A model generated the notes under the pieces. It had not been told where the DNA came from. It saw only the letters and a program-made list of their open reading frames with translations, and made no database searches. Source: CAYWMD01 sp964458575 (GTDB lineage: Bacteria > Verrucomicrobiota > Verrucomicrobiia > Limisphaerales > JADLHS01). From it: a stretch of DNA of 34,578 bases. Where the stretch lies: assembly GCA_964458575.1 (NCBI GenBank), contig CAYWMD010000067.1, forward strand, positions 1 to 34,578, given 5' to 3'. The position numbers were made by a program, and so were the translations under genes. Shown here in pieces: positions 15,453-22,489 of the stretch (positions are counted from its first letter, which is position 1; every line of letters starts with the position of its first letter).

Positions 15453-15515
15453 GGACAGCCTTGTCCGGTGGTCGCCGCCTTGCGCCTAAAAACGCGCGGA
15501 CAAGGCTGTCCGCGC
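15453..15515. repeat. Paired hairpin repeat downstream of the rhamnose operon
   Basis: GGACAGCCTTGTCC at 15453-15466 is the exact reverse complement of 15498-15511, and each copy is also partly self-complementary. The right copy extends to a 9-bp stem with a 4-base loop (GCGCGGACA-AGGC-TGTCCGCGC, 15494-15515). Lying just past the rfbB stop, it can stall or terminate that transcript, although no T run follows. It could equally be a dispersed repeat. Confidence 0.6.
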
Positions 15516-15520
15516 TCCGT

Positions 15521-16534
15521 TCAAGCCTTCTTCAACACCGTTTTCACCCACGCCTGGTTATCGAGGTACCACCGAATCGTTTCACGAATGCCGCCCTCAA
15601 ACTTGTAGGCGGGCGTCCAGCCGAGCTCACGCTGGATTTTCGAGGCGTCAATCGCGTAACGACGATCATGGCCGAGACGGTCCTTGACGAAGGTAATGAG
15701 CTTGCGCGAGTTGCCGCCCAGTTGCGGGGCGAACTCGTCCACCGTGTCGCAAATAAGCTGCACGATATGAATGTTGGCCCATTCGTTGTGCCCGCCGATA
15801 TTGTAGGTTTCACCCGCTTTGCCTTTGGTGAGCACCAGCCAAAGAGCGCCGGCGTGGTCGCGCACATAAAGCCAGTCCCGCACATTCATGCCGTCGCCGT
15901 ACACGGGAATGGACTTGCGGGCCAGCACGCTTTGAATGACGACCGGGATCAGCTTTTCCGGAAATTGAAACGGGCCGTAGTTGTTGGAGCAGTTCGTGAT
16001 GACGGTATTCAACCCGTAGGTGTGATGATACGCGCGCACCAGCATGTCGCTCGACGCCTTGCTCGCGGAATAAGGCGAGTTCGGCGCGTAGGGGGTCGTT
16101 TCGGTGAACAATCCGGTGGCGCCCAACGAACCGTAAACCTCATCGGTGGACACGTGGTGGAATCGCTTGTCGTTCAGATCGCTCCCCCAAAAACCCCGGC
16201 AGGCTTCCAGCAGGTTGAACGTACCGACGATGTTGGTGGAAATGAAATCGCCCGGGCCGGTGATGGAACGGTCCACATGGGATTCGGCCGCCAGATGCAT
16301 GACGTGGGTGATGCCATGTTGTTCGACCACGCGGACCACGGCGGATTTGTCCCGCAGATCCACCTGCTCGAAGACATATTTGGGATGGCGGCCGACGCTG
16401 GCCAGATTTTCCAGATGCCCCGCGTAAGTCAGCGTGTCCAGGTTGACGAGCTTTTCCACTTCGGGAAAGTCAATGACGTGTTGAATGAGATTGGAGCCGA
16501 TGAAGCCGGCCCCGCCAGTAATGAGTAGTTTCAT
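15521..16534 (-). CDS. rfbB: dTDP-glucose 4,6-dehydratase
   Basis: A 337-residue extended SDR enzyme converting dTDP-glucose to dTDP-4-keto-6-deoxyglucose, the second step of dTDP-L-rhamnose synthesis, in the cytosol. It shows the NAD-binding G-G-A-G-F-I-G near the N-terminus, H-L-A-A-E-S-H-V-D, the active-site segment S-T-D-E-V-Y-G, and the catalytic Y-S-A-S-K. The open frame runs to 16963, but the extra residues are non-coding in character. ATG 16534 begins M-K-L-L-I-T-G-G and overlaps the rfbD stop in an ATGA. It is the last gene of the rfbACDB operon. Confidence 0.96.
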   Translation of the reverse strand: MKLLITGGAGFIGSNLIQHVIDFPEVEKLVNLDTLTYAGHLENLASVGRHPKYVFEQVDLRDKSAVVRVVEQHGITHVMHLAAESHVDRSITGPGDFISTNIVGTFNLLEACRGFWGSDLNDKRFHHVSTDEVYGSLGATGLFTETTPYAPNSPYSASKASSDMLVRAYHHTYGLNTVITNCSNNYGPFQFPEKLIPVVIQSVLARKSIPVYGDGMNVRDWLYVRDHAGALWLVLTKGKAGETYNIGGHNEWANIHIVQLICDTVDEFAPQLGGNSRKLITFVKDRLGHDRRYAIDASKIQRELGWTPAYKFEGGIRETIRWYLDNQAWVKTVLKKA

Positions 16535-17412
16535 GGTTTGTCGAGTACGAGCCGCAAGGCATCCTCCCAATCGGGAAGCTGGATGCCAAAAGTATTCTTC
16601 AGTTTGCTGCAATCGAGAACGGAGTAAGCGGGCCGCCGGGCGGGGGTGGGATACTCCGCCGTGGTGATGGGCGTGACTTCGCGGCAACGCCGTTCGGCTT
16701 CGGGCATCAGCGCGATAATGCGCGAGGCAAACGCGTGCCAGTTCGTGCTGCCGCGGGCCGCCAGATGATACGTCCCGGTGAAGGCGCTTGCGTCCGGTGC
16801 CGCCAGAACCTGCCGGAGCGCCGCCGTGGTTGCCCCGGCAATCAACCGCGACCAGGTGGGGCAACCATATTGGTCCTGGACGACCCGCAACGTTTCCCGT
16901 TCGCGGGCCAGCCGCTGCATGGTGAGCATGAAATTCTGCCCGCGCGCCCCATAAACCCAGCATAAACGGAAAATCAAATGGTCGCCTCCGGCTGCACGGA
17001 CCGCTTCGTCCCCTGCGAGTTTCGTGCGGCCATACGCACCGAGCGGATTCGGCGCGTCCGTTTCCAGATACGGCGTCGGCTTCGTCCCATCGAAGACATA
17101 GTCCGTCGAATAATGGACCATCAGGGCGCCCACCTGTTTGGCCGCCTCGGCCAGCACTCCGGGCGCGACGCCGTTGATGAGTTGGGCAGTCTTGGTATCC
17201 GATTCAGCCTTGTCCACCGCCGTATAGGCCGCGGCGTTGATCACCGCGCGCGGCCGGTTCGCCAGCACGAACTGACGCGCGGCCGCGGCGTCGGTCAGAT
17301 CAATCTCCGGAAAATCCACGGCGAGAACTTGCGCGAGGGGCGCGAGGGTCCGGCGCAGTTCCCAGCCGACCTGGCCGTTTTTTCCAATGAGCAGAATTTT
17401 CGGTAACTCCAT
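16531..17412 (-). CDS. rfbD: dTDP-4-dehydrorhamnose reductase
   Basis: A 293-residue NAD(P)H-dependent SDR catalysing the last step to dTDP-L-rhamnose. Visible are the nucleotide-binding G-K-N-G-Q-V-G, the segment Y-S-T-D-Y-V-F-D-G and the catalytic Y-G-R-T-K. The start is ATG 17412 (M-E-L-P-K-I-L-L-I-G), 14 bases after the rfbC stop; the longer frame to 17514 overlaps rfbC and is rejected. It shares a 4-base ATGA overlap with rfbB. Confidence 0.95.
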   Translation of the reverse strand: MELPKILLIGKNGQVGWELRRTLAPLAQVLAVDFPEIDLTDAAAARQFVLANRPRAVINAAAYTAVDKAESDTKTAQLINGVAPGVLAEAAKQVGALMVHYSTDYVFDGTKPTPYLETDAPNPLGAYGRTKLAGDEAVRAAGGDHLIFRLCWVYGARGQNFMLTMQRLARERETLRVVQDQYGCPTWSRLIAGATTAALRQVLAAPDASAFTGTYHLAARGSTNWHAFASRIIALMPEAERRCREVTPITTAEYPTPARRPAYSVLDCSKLKNTFGIQLPDWEDALRLVLDKP

Positions 17413-17426
17413 GATCACAGAACTCG

Positions 17427-17971
17427 TCAGGCGAAGAGCCGTTCCGGGGGCAAATCTTTCAGGCGGACGCCCTTGCGGTCCTTCTCGGACAGCACCGGGT
17501 TGCCGAATGGCCATTTCACCCCCACGTCCGGGTCGTCCCAGGCCAGCGTCAATTCATCCTTGGGCGAATAGAACTCCGTGCATTTGTAGCCAAAAACCGC
17601 CGACTCGCTTAACACGGCGAAACCATGCGCGAAACCCGGCGGCACATAAAATTGCAGCCGGTTCTGGGACGAGAGCTTCAATCCGTGCCACCGTCCGAAC
17701 GTCGGCGAACTCCGGCGCAAATCCACCGCCACGTCGAAGACTTCGCCCTCAATCACCCAAACCAGCTTGCCCTGGGTTTTCGGATTCTGAAAATGGAGAC
17801 CACGCAACGTCCCCCGCCGGGACGAGGACAGGTTGTCCTGAACAAAACGCAGATCGAGGCCCGCCTCCCGGTAGCGTTGTTCATTCCAGGTTTCCAGGAA
17901 GAAACCACGCGCGTCACCGAACACTTTCGGCTCGATGATCAACAGCCCGGCAATGTCGCAACGCGTGACGT

Positions 17972-17975
<4 letters not shown>
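17427..17975 (-). CDS. rfbC: dTDP-4-dehydrorhamnose 3,5-epimerase
   Basis: A 182-residue cupin-fold epimerase converting the 4-keto-6-deoxyglucose intermediate to dTDP-4-keto-L-rhamnose. Motifs: F-G-D-A-R-G-F-F-L-E-T, the catalytic His61 in R-G-L-H-F-Q, P-P-G-F-A-H-G-F, and the tyrosine segment Y-K-C-T-E-F-Y. The start is ATG 17975 (M-N-V-T-R-C), which overlaps the rfbA stop by four bases (ATGA). The length is normal for the family. Confidence 0.95.
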
Positions 17976-18850
<875 letters not shown>

Positions 18851-19120
18851 TGAGCGGGGAATCTAGCAGCGTGGTGACGGTTTGGAAAGCGCGAGAGTTT
18901 CCGAAGCTCTACGGAGAATGGTCGGTAGAAAACCACTTCCCAACGGACGAGAACGTTCTTGTCCTTTCCGCAGCGATCAAACCTGGATGTTTCAATGTCG
19001 TTGAATCGGTGAGTATCAACTGCAAGGCGGCTGAATCCCTCGAGGGTTGTTTCCGGGTGGCGGGACGCACACCCTTTACGGCCGCCAGGATGGCCGACGG
19101 TACAAGCATGGCCGGGGGAA

Positions 19121-19687
19121 TCAGAACTGGTCAGTGGATGGGTTCGCGTCAGCGCCATAGATTTTCTCGAGGGCTTCCTCCACCGAAGGCTGTGTCCAGT
19201 AGCCCGGGGGTTCGGGTTTGGAGCGGGGTTTTTCATCACCCGTTGGCATGCCGGCGGCGAGGCGGCCGAGTTTGCTGGCGGACTCGATGAGGCGTGCCAC
19301 CTGGGCGAGCGGCACGAGACGCCGACGGGGATTGCAGGCCGCGGCCAGCCACCGGTCCGAGGCACGCAGTACCGCCTGCGCGAGCGAAAACTCATCCAGC
19401 CGCAATTTTTCCAACTGCGCCTTCTCGACCGCCGCGCTGGTGTGGATCAGGGCATCCACCGCTTCCTGTTTCGCCTCGGCCAGCCGTTCCTCAAAGGCGA
19501 GGACGCGACCAGGCCAGTTGAATTGCGCCGAGAGCCGGCGAAGCGTCGGCGGCGACCGTCCGGCTTGCGCGGCCACCGAGCGCACCGAGCGGCGACCCTT
19601 CAGACGCAGGTAAGTGACGAAGGCATTGAAATCGGCAGCGGATTCGCCGGGTTGACGCTGCCAGGGACGGGGTGATGAATTAATCAT
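19121..19687 (-). CDS. Helix-turn-helix protein resembling terminase small subunits
   Basis: A 188-residue cytoplasmic, arginine-rich protein. The opening (P-W-Q-R-Q-P-G-E-S-A-A-D-F-N-A-F) and the HTH (S-V-R-S-V-A-A-Q-A-G-R-S-P-P-T-L-R-R-L) followed by F-N-W-P-G-R-V are the pattern seen in phage-derived terminase small-subunit-like proteins. A long helical middle (E-R-L-A-E-A-K-Q-E-A) follows. There is no large terminase, portal or capsid gene nearby, so it is either a phage remnant or a domesticated DNA-binding protein. ATG 19687 has no strong ribosome site, but a TATAAA lies just upstream. Confidence 0.65.
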   Translation of the reverse strand: MINSSPRPWQRQPGESAADFNAFVTYLRLKGRRSVRSVAAQAGRSPPTLRRLSAQFNWPGRVLAFEERLAEAKQEAVDALIHTSAAVEKAQLEKLRLDEFSLAQAVLRASDRWLAAACNPRRRLVPLAQVARLIESASKLGRLAAGMPTGDEKPRSKPEPPGYWTQPSVEEALEKIYGADANPSTDQF

Positions 19688-20283
19688 GGGTGGTTTTTAT
19701 ACGAAATTCTAAAACCTGAAACCTGACATCGGAAATCTGAAGGCGGAAAGCCTCCATAAAAAGCTGACAGGCTGAAAACTGAAATGCTGAAAAGCGAGCC
19801 AGGGGACCACGGGCAAAAGCTGAAACCCTGAAAAATGGAATGTTGAAATCGTGACCACGGGACTATGCACCACGAAGACAAAAGCAGGAGTCAGGAAAGC
19901 AGAAAGCGTAAAGCGTTGATTCGCTGAAGGAAGCGGTGGCGCGTACGGAGTGCCGCGCCCCACCGCACGGGCCAAAAAGTTTACCTTTTCTTTACCAAAA
20001 ACAGGCATTTGGTCGCGGTCAAGTTTTGGGAAGTGAGGAAATGGTGCATGCTCCACGCCCGCCATCATCCTGACAATCTCCGCCAGAAGAAGGAACAGCG
20101 ACTGGCCGCTGCTGGTCGAAGGAATGGCTGAGACGGGGAAACCAGTCTGGATGGTTTTCATGCAAGCGAATTAACGCGCGCAACGCGACCGTCAATTGGG
20201 CGAAGGGATTATGCCGGCGCCGCGAACGCGGTCCCAGGCGCGACCACGGACGGTCGGCACAGCGCCACACAGAGCGGTGGGCG
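19688..20283. repeat. Gene-free spacer with degenerate 7-base CTGAAA repeats
   Basis: No credible gene was found in these 596 bases. From 19714 to 19748 the sequence is a degenerate period-7 array (ACCTGAA, ACCTGAC, ATCGGAA, ATCTGAA, GGCGGAA). Further irregular CTGAAA-type copies lie from about 19771 to 19850. The remainder holds a GCGGTGGCGCG stretch near 19931 and nothing else recognisable. A 150-codon open frame on the minus strand here is built from the repeats and is not taken as a gene. Confidence 0.55.
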
Positions 20284-20694
20284 CTACGGGTTCCACACCT
20301 GGATGCGATCGGCATATTCGTCCTCGGGGATGCTGTCCACGGCGGACACAAATTTCATCTGGCCCGCCTCGTGGCGAATCTGGCGGCGGAGATTCTCGAC
20401 GTGAGAGAGCAGGCGGCCGGTCGAGAGGGTGGAGAGGTCGCGTTTGGCCAATTCGGCCTGGGCGGCGCGCAGTTGCTCGCCCAACGCCTGGATTCGCTCC
20501 TCGCTGGAGGCGAGGATTCGTTCCATGAGTTGCTCGCGTTCGATGGCGCGGAGATTCTCGATGAGATGCTGATGTTTGCGACTCCACGCAATGAGGGTGG
20601 GTTTGGAAACATTGAGTTCCGCCCCGATTTGACTGTACGTTTTGCCCTGCACACGCAGGTCAATGAAGCGCTGAATCGTTTGTTCGTCTTTCAT
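20284..20694 (-). CDS. Small helix-turn-helix, coiled-coil protein
   Basis: A 136-residue protein starting M-K-D-E-Q-T-I-Q-R-F (ATG 20694; a frame opening at 20742 adds 16 residues and cannot be excluded). Residues 8-40 form an HTH (L-R-V-Q-G-K-T-Y-S-Q-I-G-A-E-L-N-V-S-K-P-T-L). Residues 45-120 are predicted helical, probably coiled coil (E-R-E-Q-L-M-E-R-I, Q-L-R-A-A-Q-A-E-L-A-K-R). The HTH type resembles terminase small-subunit or transposase-associated DNA-binding domains. With the gene at 19121 it makes a pair of HTH proteins of possible phage origin. The target is unknown. Confidence 0.6.
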   Translation of the reverse strand: MKDEQTIQRFIDLRVQGKTYSQIGAELNVSKPTLIAWSRKHQHLIENLRAIEREQLMERILASSEERIQALGEQLRAAQAELAKRDLSTLSTGRLLSHVENLRRQIRHEAGQMKFVSAVDSIPEDEYADRIQVWNP

Positions 20695-20831
20695 ATGATG
20701 GTCATGTTTATTCGGCCCAATCTTACGCGAAGGGTCGGACATCTACGGGGGTAGGGTGAAAAAAGAGCAAAATTCTGAAACGCTGAAATCTGAGACTGGA
20801 AAGCATTCAAACGCGGAGTGAATGAGAACGT

Positions 20832-20866
20832 CCAACATTCAACATCCAACATTCAACGCCCAACTT
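20832..20866. repeat. Heptamer array, CCAACAT type
   Basis: Five consecutive 7-base units (CCAACAT, TCAACAT, CCAACAT, TCAACGC, CCAACTT), with period exactly 7 and no indels. It lies in the gene-free spacer 20743-21178. Confidence 0.8.
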
Positions 20867-20920
20867 GAAAAGGCGAAAAGGGGAAAAGGAGAAAGGGAGC
20901 GGAGGAGAAGGGGAAAGGCT

Positions 20921-20952
20921 GCCCGGTGAAGTTGCGGTGCACTTCACGGGCC
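20921..20952. repeat. 32-base palindrome, copy 1
   Basis: Left arm GCCCGGTGAAGT and right arm ACTTCACGGGCC pair with a single-base bulge (the extra G in the left arm). The loop is TGCGGTGC. It is the same length as copies 2 and 3. Confidence 0.85.
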
Positions 20953-20980
20953 AGGGAAACCGGAGACCGGAGAGAGGGAG

Positions 20981-21004
20981 TGAGTGGGTGAGTGGGTGAG
21001 TGGG
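20981..21004. repeat. TGAGTGGG octamer array, three units
   Basis: Three perfect TGAGTGGG units, followed by a decayed unit TAAGTGAG. Confidence 0.85.
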
Positions 21005-21057
21005 TAAGTGAGCAGGGGAGAAAAGGGGAAAGAGAGCGGAGGAGAAGGGAAAAGGCC

Positions 21058-21089
21058 GCCCGGTGAAGTAGCGGTGCACTTCACGGGCC
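21058..21089. repeat. 32-base palindrome, copy 2
   Basis: Differs from copy 1 at one base near the loop (GTAGC for GTTGC); the pairing arms are identical. Confidence 0.85.
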
Positions 21090-21178
21090 GAGGAAAACTG
21101 ATCGTGGAAAGCGCGAGGGTGCGCCACGGGGAGATTAAGATTAAGAAGAAGAGTAAGATTAAGATAAGGCGGATGGGG

Positions 21179-22489
21179 TCAGAAGCTGGTGAGCAGCGGG
21201 CGGGGGGCGGGCTGCCATTGGCCGTTCGTCAGGAGTTCGGCCTGACGATTGCCGTTCAAACGGGCGGCGATGCCCACGGAACGAAGGGCGGCGACGTAAA
21301 TTCGATCAAATCCCGGCTCGTCTGTCATGCCTTGGGTCCAGATGGTTTCGACGCCGACGCGATACGGGTAGTCCGGGCTGAGGCCGACGCGTTCGCGCAG
21401 GAAGCGGACTACGACGTGGGCCGCGCTGGCTGGGTCGGATTCGCGACGGACCCGAGGATAGAAGTTTTCCCAAAGCGCGCGACGCCAGTCCAATTCCTGC
21501 AACGGCAGGTTGTCCACAACGGGCGAAAGGATGAATTGTTGGAAGGTAGAAGCATCGAGGTCCGGGTAAAATTGGTTGCGTTGCAGATTGGCGAGTTCGA
21601 CGTGCTGCAACACGGCGCCGAGCCGTTTGCCCCGGCACGGCGCATTTTGCAGGACGAATTCAAAATCGGATTTCTGTTCAGGACGCACGAGGAATTCTGC
21701 CGCGAGATCAAGGGTGAAATCATTGACCGGCCAACGCGGCGGCACCAGATGAACCGCCGTCAGCAAAATGGCCAAACTGCCAAGGAATAGCGCGATCAGA
21801 CGCAAACCGGTTTCCAGCCAGGTCAATTGGCGTTTTGGGCTGGCCATCCCCTCACCTACCCCCTGGACACCCTCCCCACTCGCATTGCCCTCACCTCTGA
21901 CTCCTCTCCCATCCGACGGGCGAGGAGAACCGATCCGGATGGGGTGAGGGGTCGCCGGTTCACAGAACATCTCGCTCCGCGCTGCATCAGGCGGCGGGAC
22001 GCCGCCTGTACTCGCAGCCGGGACGGCTGCGCCACTACGCATTTCTTTCCACCACTGGCGGGCGATGACGACATTTCCGACGACCAACACCAGAGGCAGC
22101 CAATAGGTCCACCAATACCAGTAATCGGGTGAAACTCTTGTGCCGATCAAAGGCGCGTATTGGCGGGCCGGATACCACAGGCAATCTCCGGCCAGCACGA
22201 CCGCGTAAGCCAGGAAAAGCGGGCGCGCTGCGTTCACGCGCCCCAGCGAGACGACAACCCACACCAGCCAATTGATCACGGGAACGGCAGCCACCCACGG
22301 CATGTCCGCCCAAAATGCGCGTTCGCGCCACAGCGCCAGCCCCGGATGAAACACCCATTCGCCAAACGTGTAATGCGCCAGCGCCAACAAAACCGCTCCC
22401 GCCAACGCAATTTGCGGGTCGGAAAGCGCTTCGCCACGCTTTCGCGAGTGAACGCCCCGACAGCGAATGAATTGTAGGATTCGATTCAT
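21179..22489 (-). CDS. Membrane protein with transglutaminase-like tail lacking the cysteine
   Basis: A 436-residue protein. Several membrane helices lie in the N-terminal 145 residues (I-A-L-A-G-A-V-L-L-A-L-A, P-L-V-L-V-V-G-N-V-V-I-A) and one near 225-245. The C-terminal part (from about 340) resembles the transglutaminase-like fold: F-L-R-E-R-V-G-L-S, then G-F-D-R-I-Y-V-A-A-L-R-S-V-G-I-A-A-R-L-N. Where active enzymes have the nucleophile Cys before this helix, the sequence reads T-D-E-P-G-F-D, so catalysis is unlikely. Residues of about 145-215 are encoded by inserted repeat DNA (P-H-P-I-R-I-G-S, S-D-G-R-G-V-R-G-E-G). The start ATG overlaps the upstream stop (ATGA), so it is coupled to the hydrolase/transglutaminase gene. 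The role is unknown; it may be a non-catalytic partner of that enzyme. Confidence 0.75.
   Translation of the reverse strand: MNRILQFIRCRGVHSRKRGEALSDPQIALAGAVLLALAHYTFGEWVFHPGLALWRERAFWADMPWVAAVPVINWLVWVVVSLGRVNAARPLFLAYAVVLAGDCLWYPARQYAPLIGTRVSPDYWYWWTYWLPLVLVVGNVVIARQWWKEMRSGAAVPAASTGGVPPPDAARSEMFCEPATPHPIRIGSPRPSDGRGVRGEGNASGEGVQGVGEGMASPKRQLTWLETGLRLIALFLGSLAILLTAVHLVPPRWPVNDFTLDLAAEFLVRPEQKSDFEFVLQNAPCRGKRLGAVLQHVELANLQRNQFYPDLDASTFQQFILSPVVDNLPLQELDWRRALWENFYPRVRRESDPASAAHVVVRFLRERVGLSPDYPYRVGVETIWTQGMTDEPGFDRIYVAALRSVGIAARLNGNRQAELLTNGQWQPAPRPLLTSF
21843..22053. repeat. Repeat DNA inserted in frame in the membrane-protein gene
   Basis: Direct reading shows a low-complexity stretch of CCCTCACC/TCTCCCATCC type, then two hairpins, 21989-22007 (AGGCGGC-GGGAC-GCCGCCT) and 22014-22030 (GCAGCC-GGGAC-GGCTGC), which share the same GGGAC loop. 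It stays in frame on the minus strand and encodes a Pro/Gly/Ser/Arg-rich linker with no fold. Confidence 0.7.

Larger units (their letters stand above)
20870..21178. repeat. Composite repeat element, two copies in tandem
   Basis: Nearly the whole spacer is repeat. Two copies, offset by 137 bases, each have a purine-rich leader (GAGCGGAGGAGAAGGG-like) and then a 32-base palindrome (20921-20952 and 21058-21089). Between them is a TGAGTGGG array (20981-21004). After the second copy comes a period-6 ATTAAG array (about 21134-21163). The same modules in the same order recur at 34400-34578. No gene was seen in 20743-21178. Confidence 0.8.

Noticed and set aside
16535..16963. 143-codon N-terminal extension of rfbB
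   Set aside because: Overlaps rfbD almost entirely and has no dehydratase homology; the true start M-K-L-L-I-T-G-G is at 16534.
19709..20161. 150-codon minus-strand open frame
   Set aside because: Encoded largely by the degenerate CTGAAA repeats; the product is a run of Phe/Ser/Pro-rich repeats with no domain.
20807..21127. 106-codon minus-strand open frame
   Set aside because: Consists of the heptamer array, both palindromes and the TGAGTGGG array; translation of repeats, not a gene.
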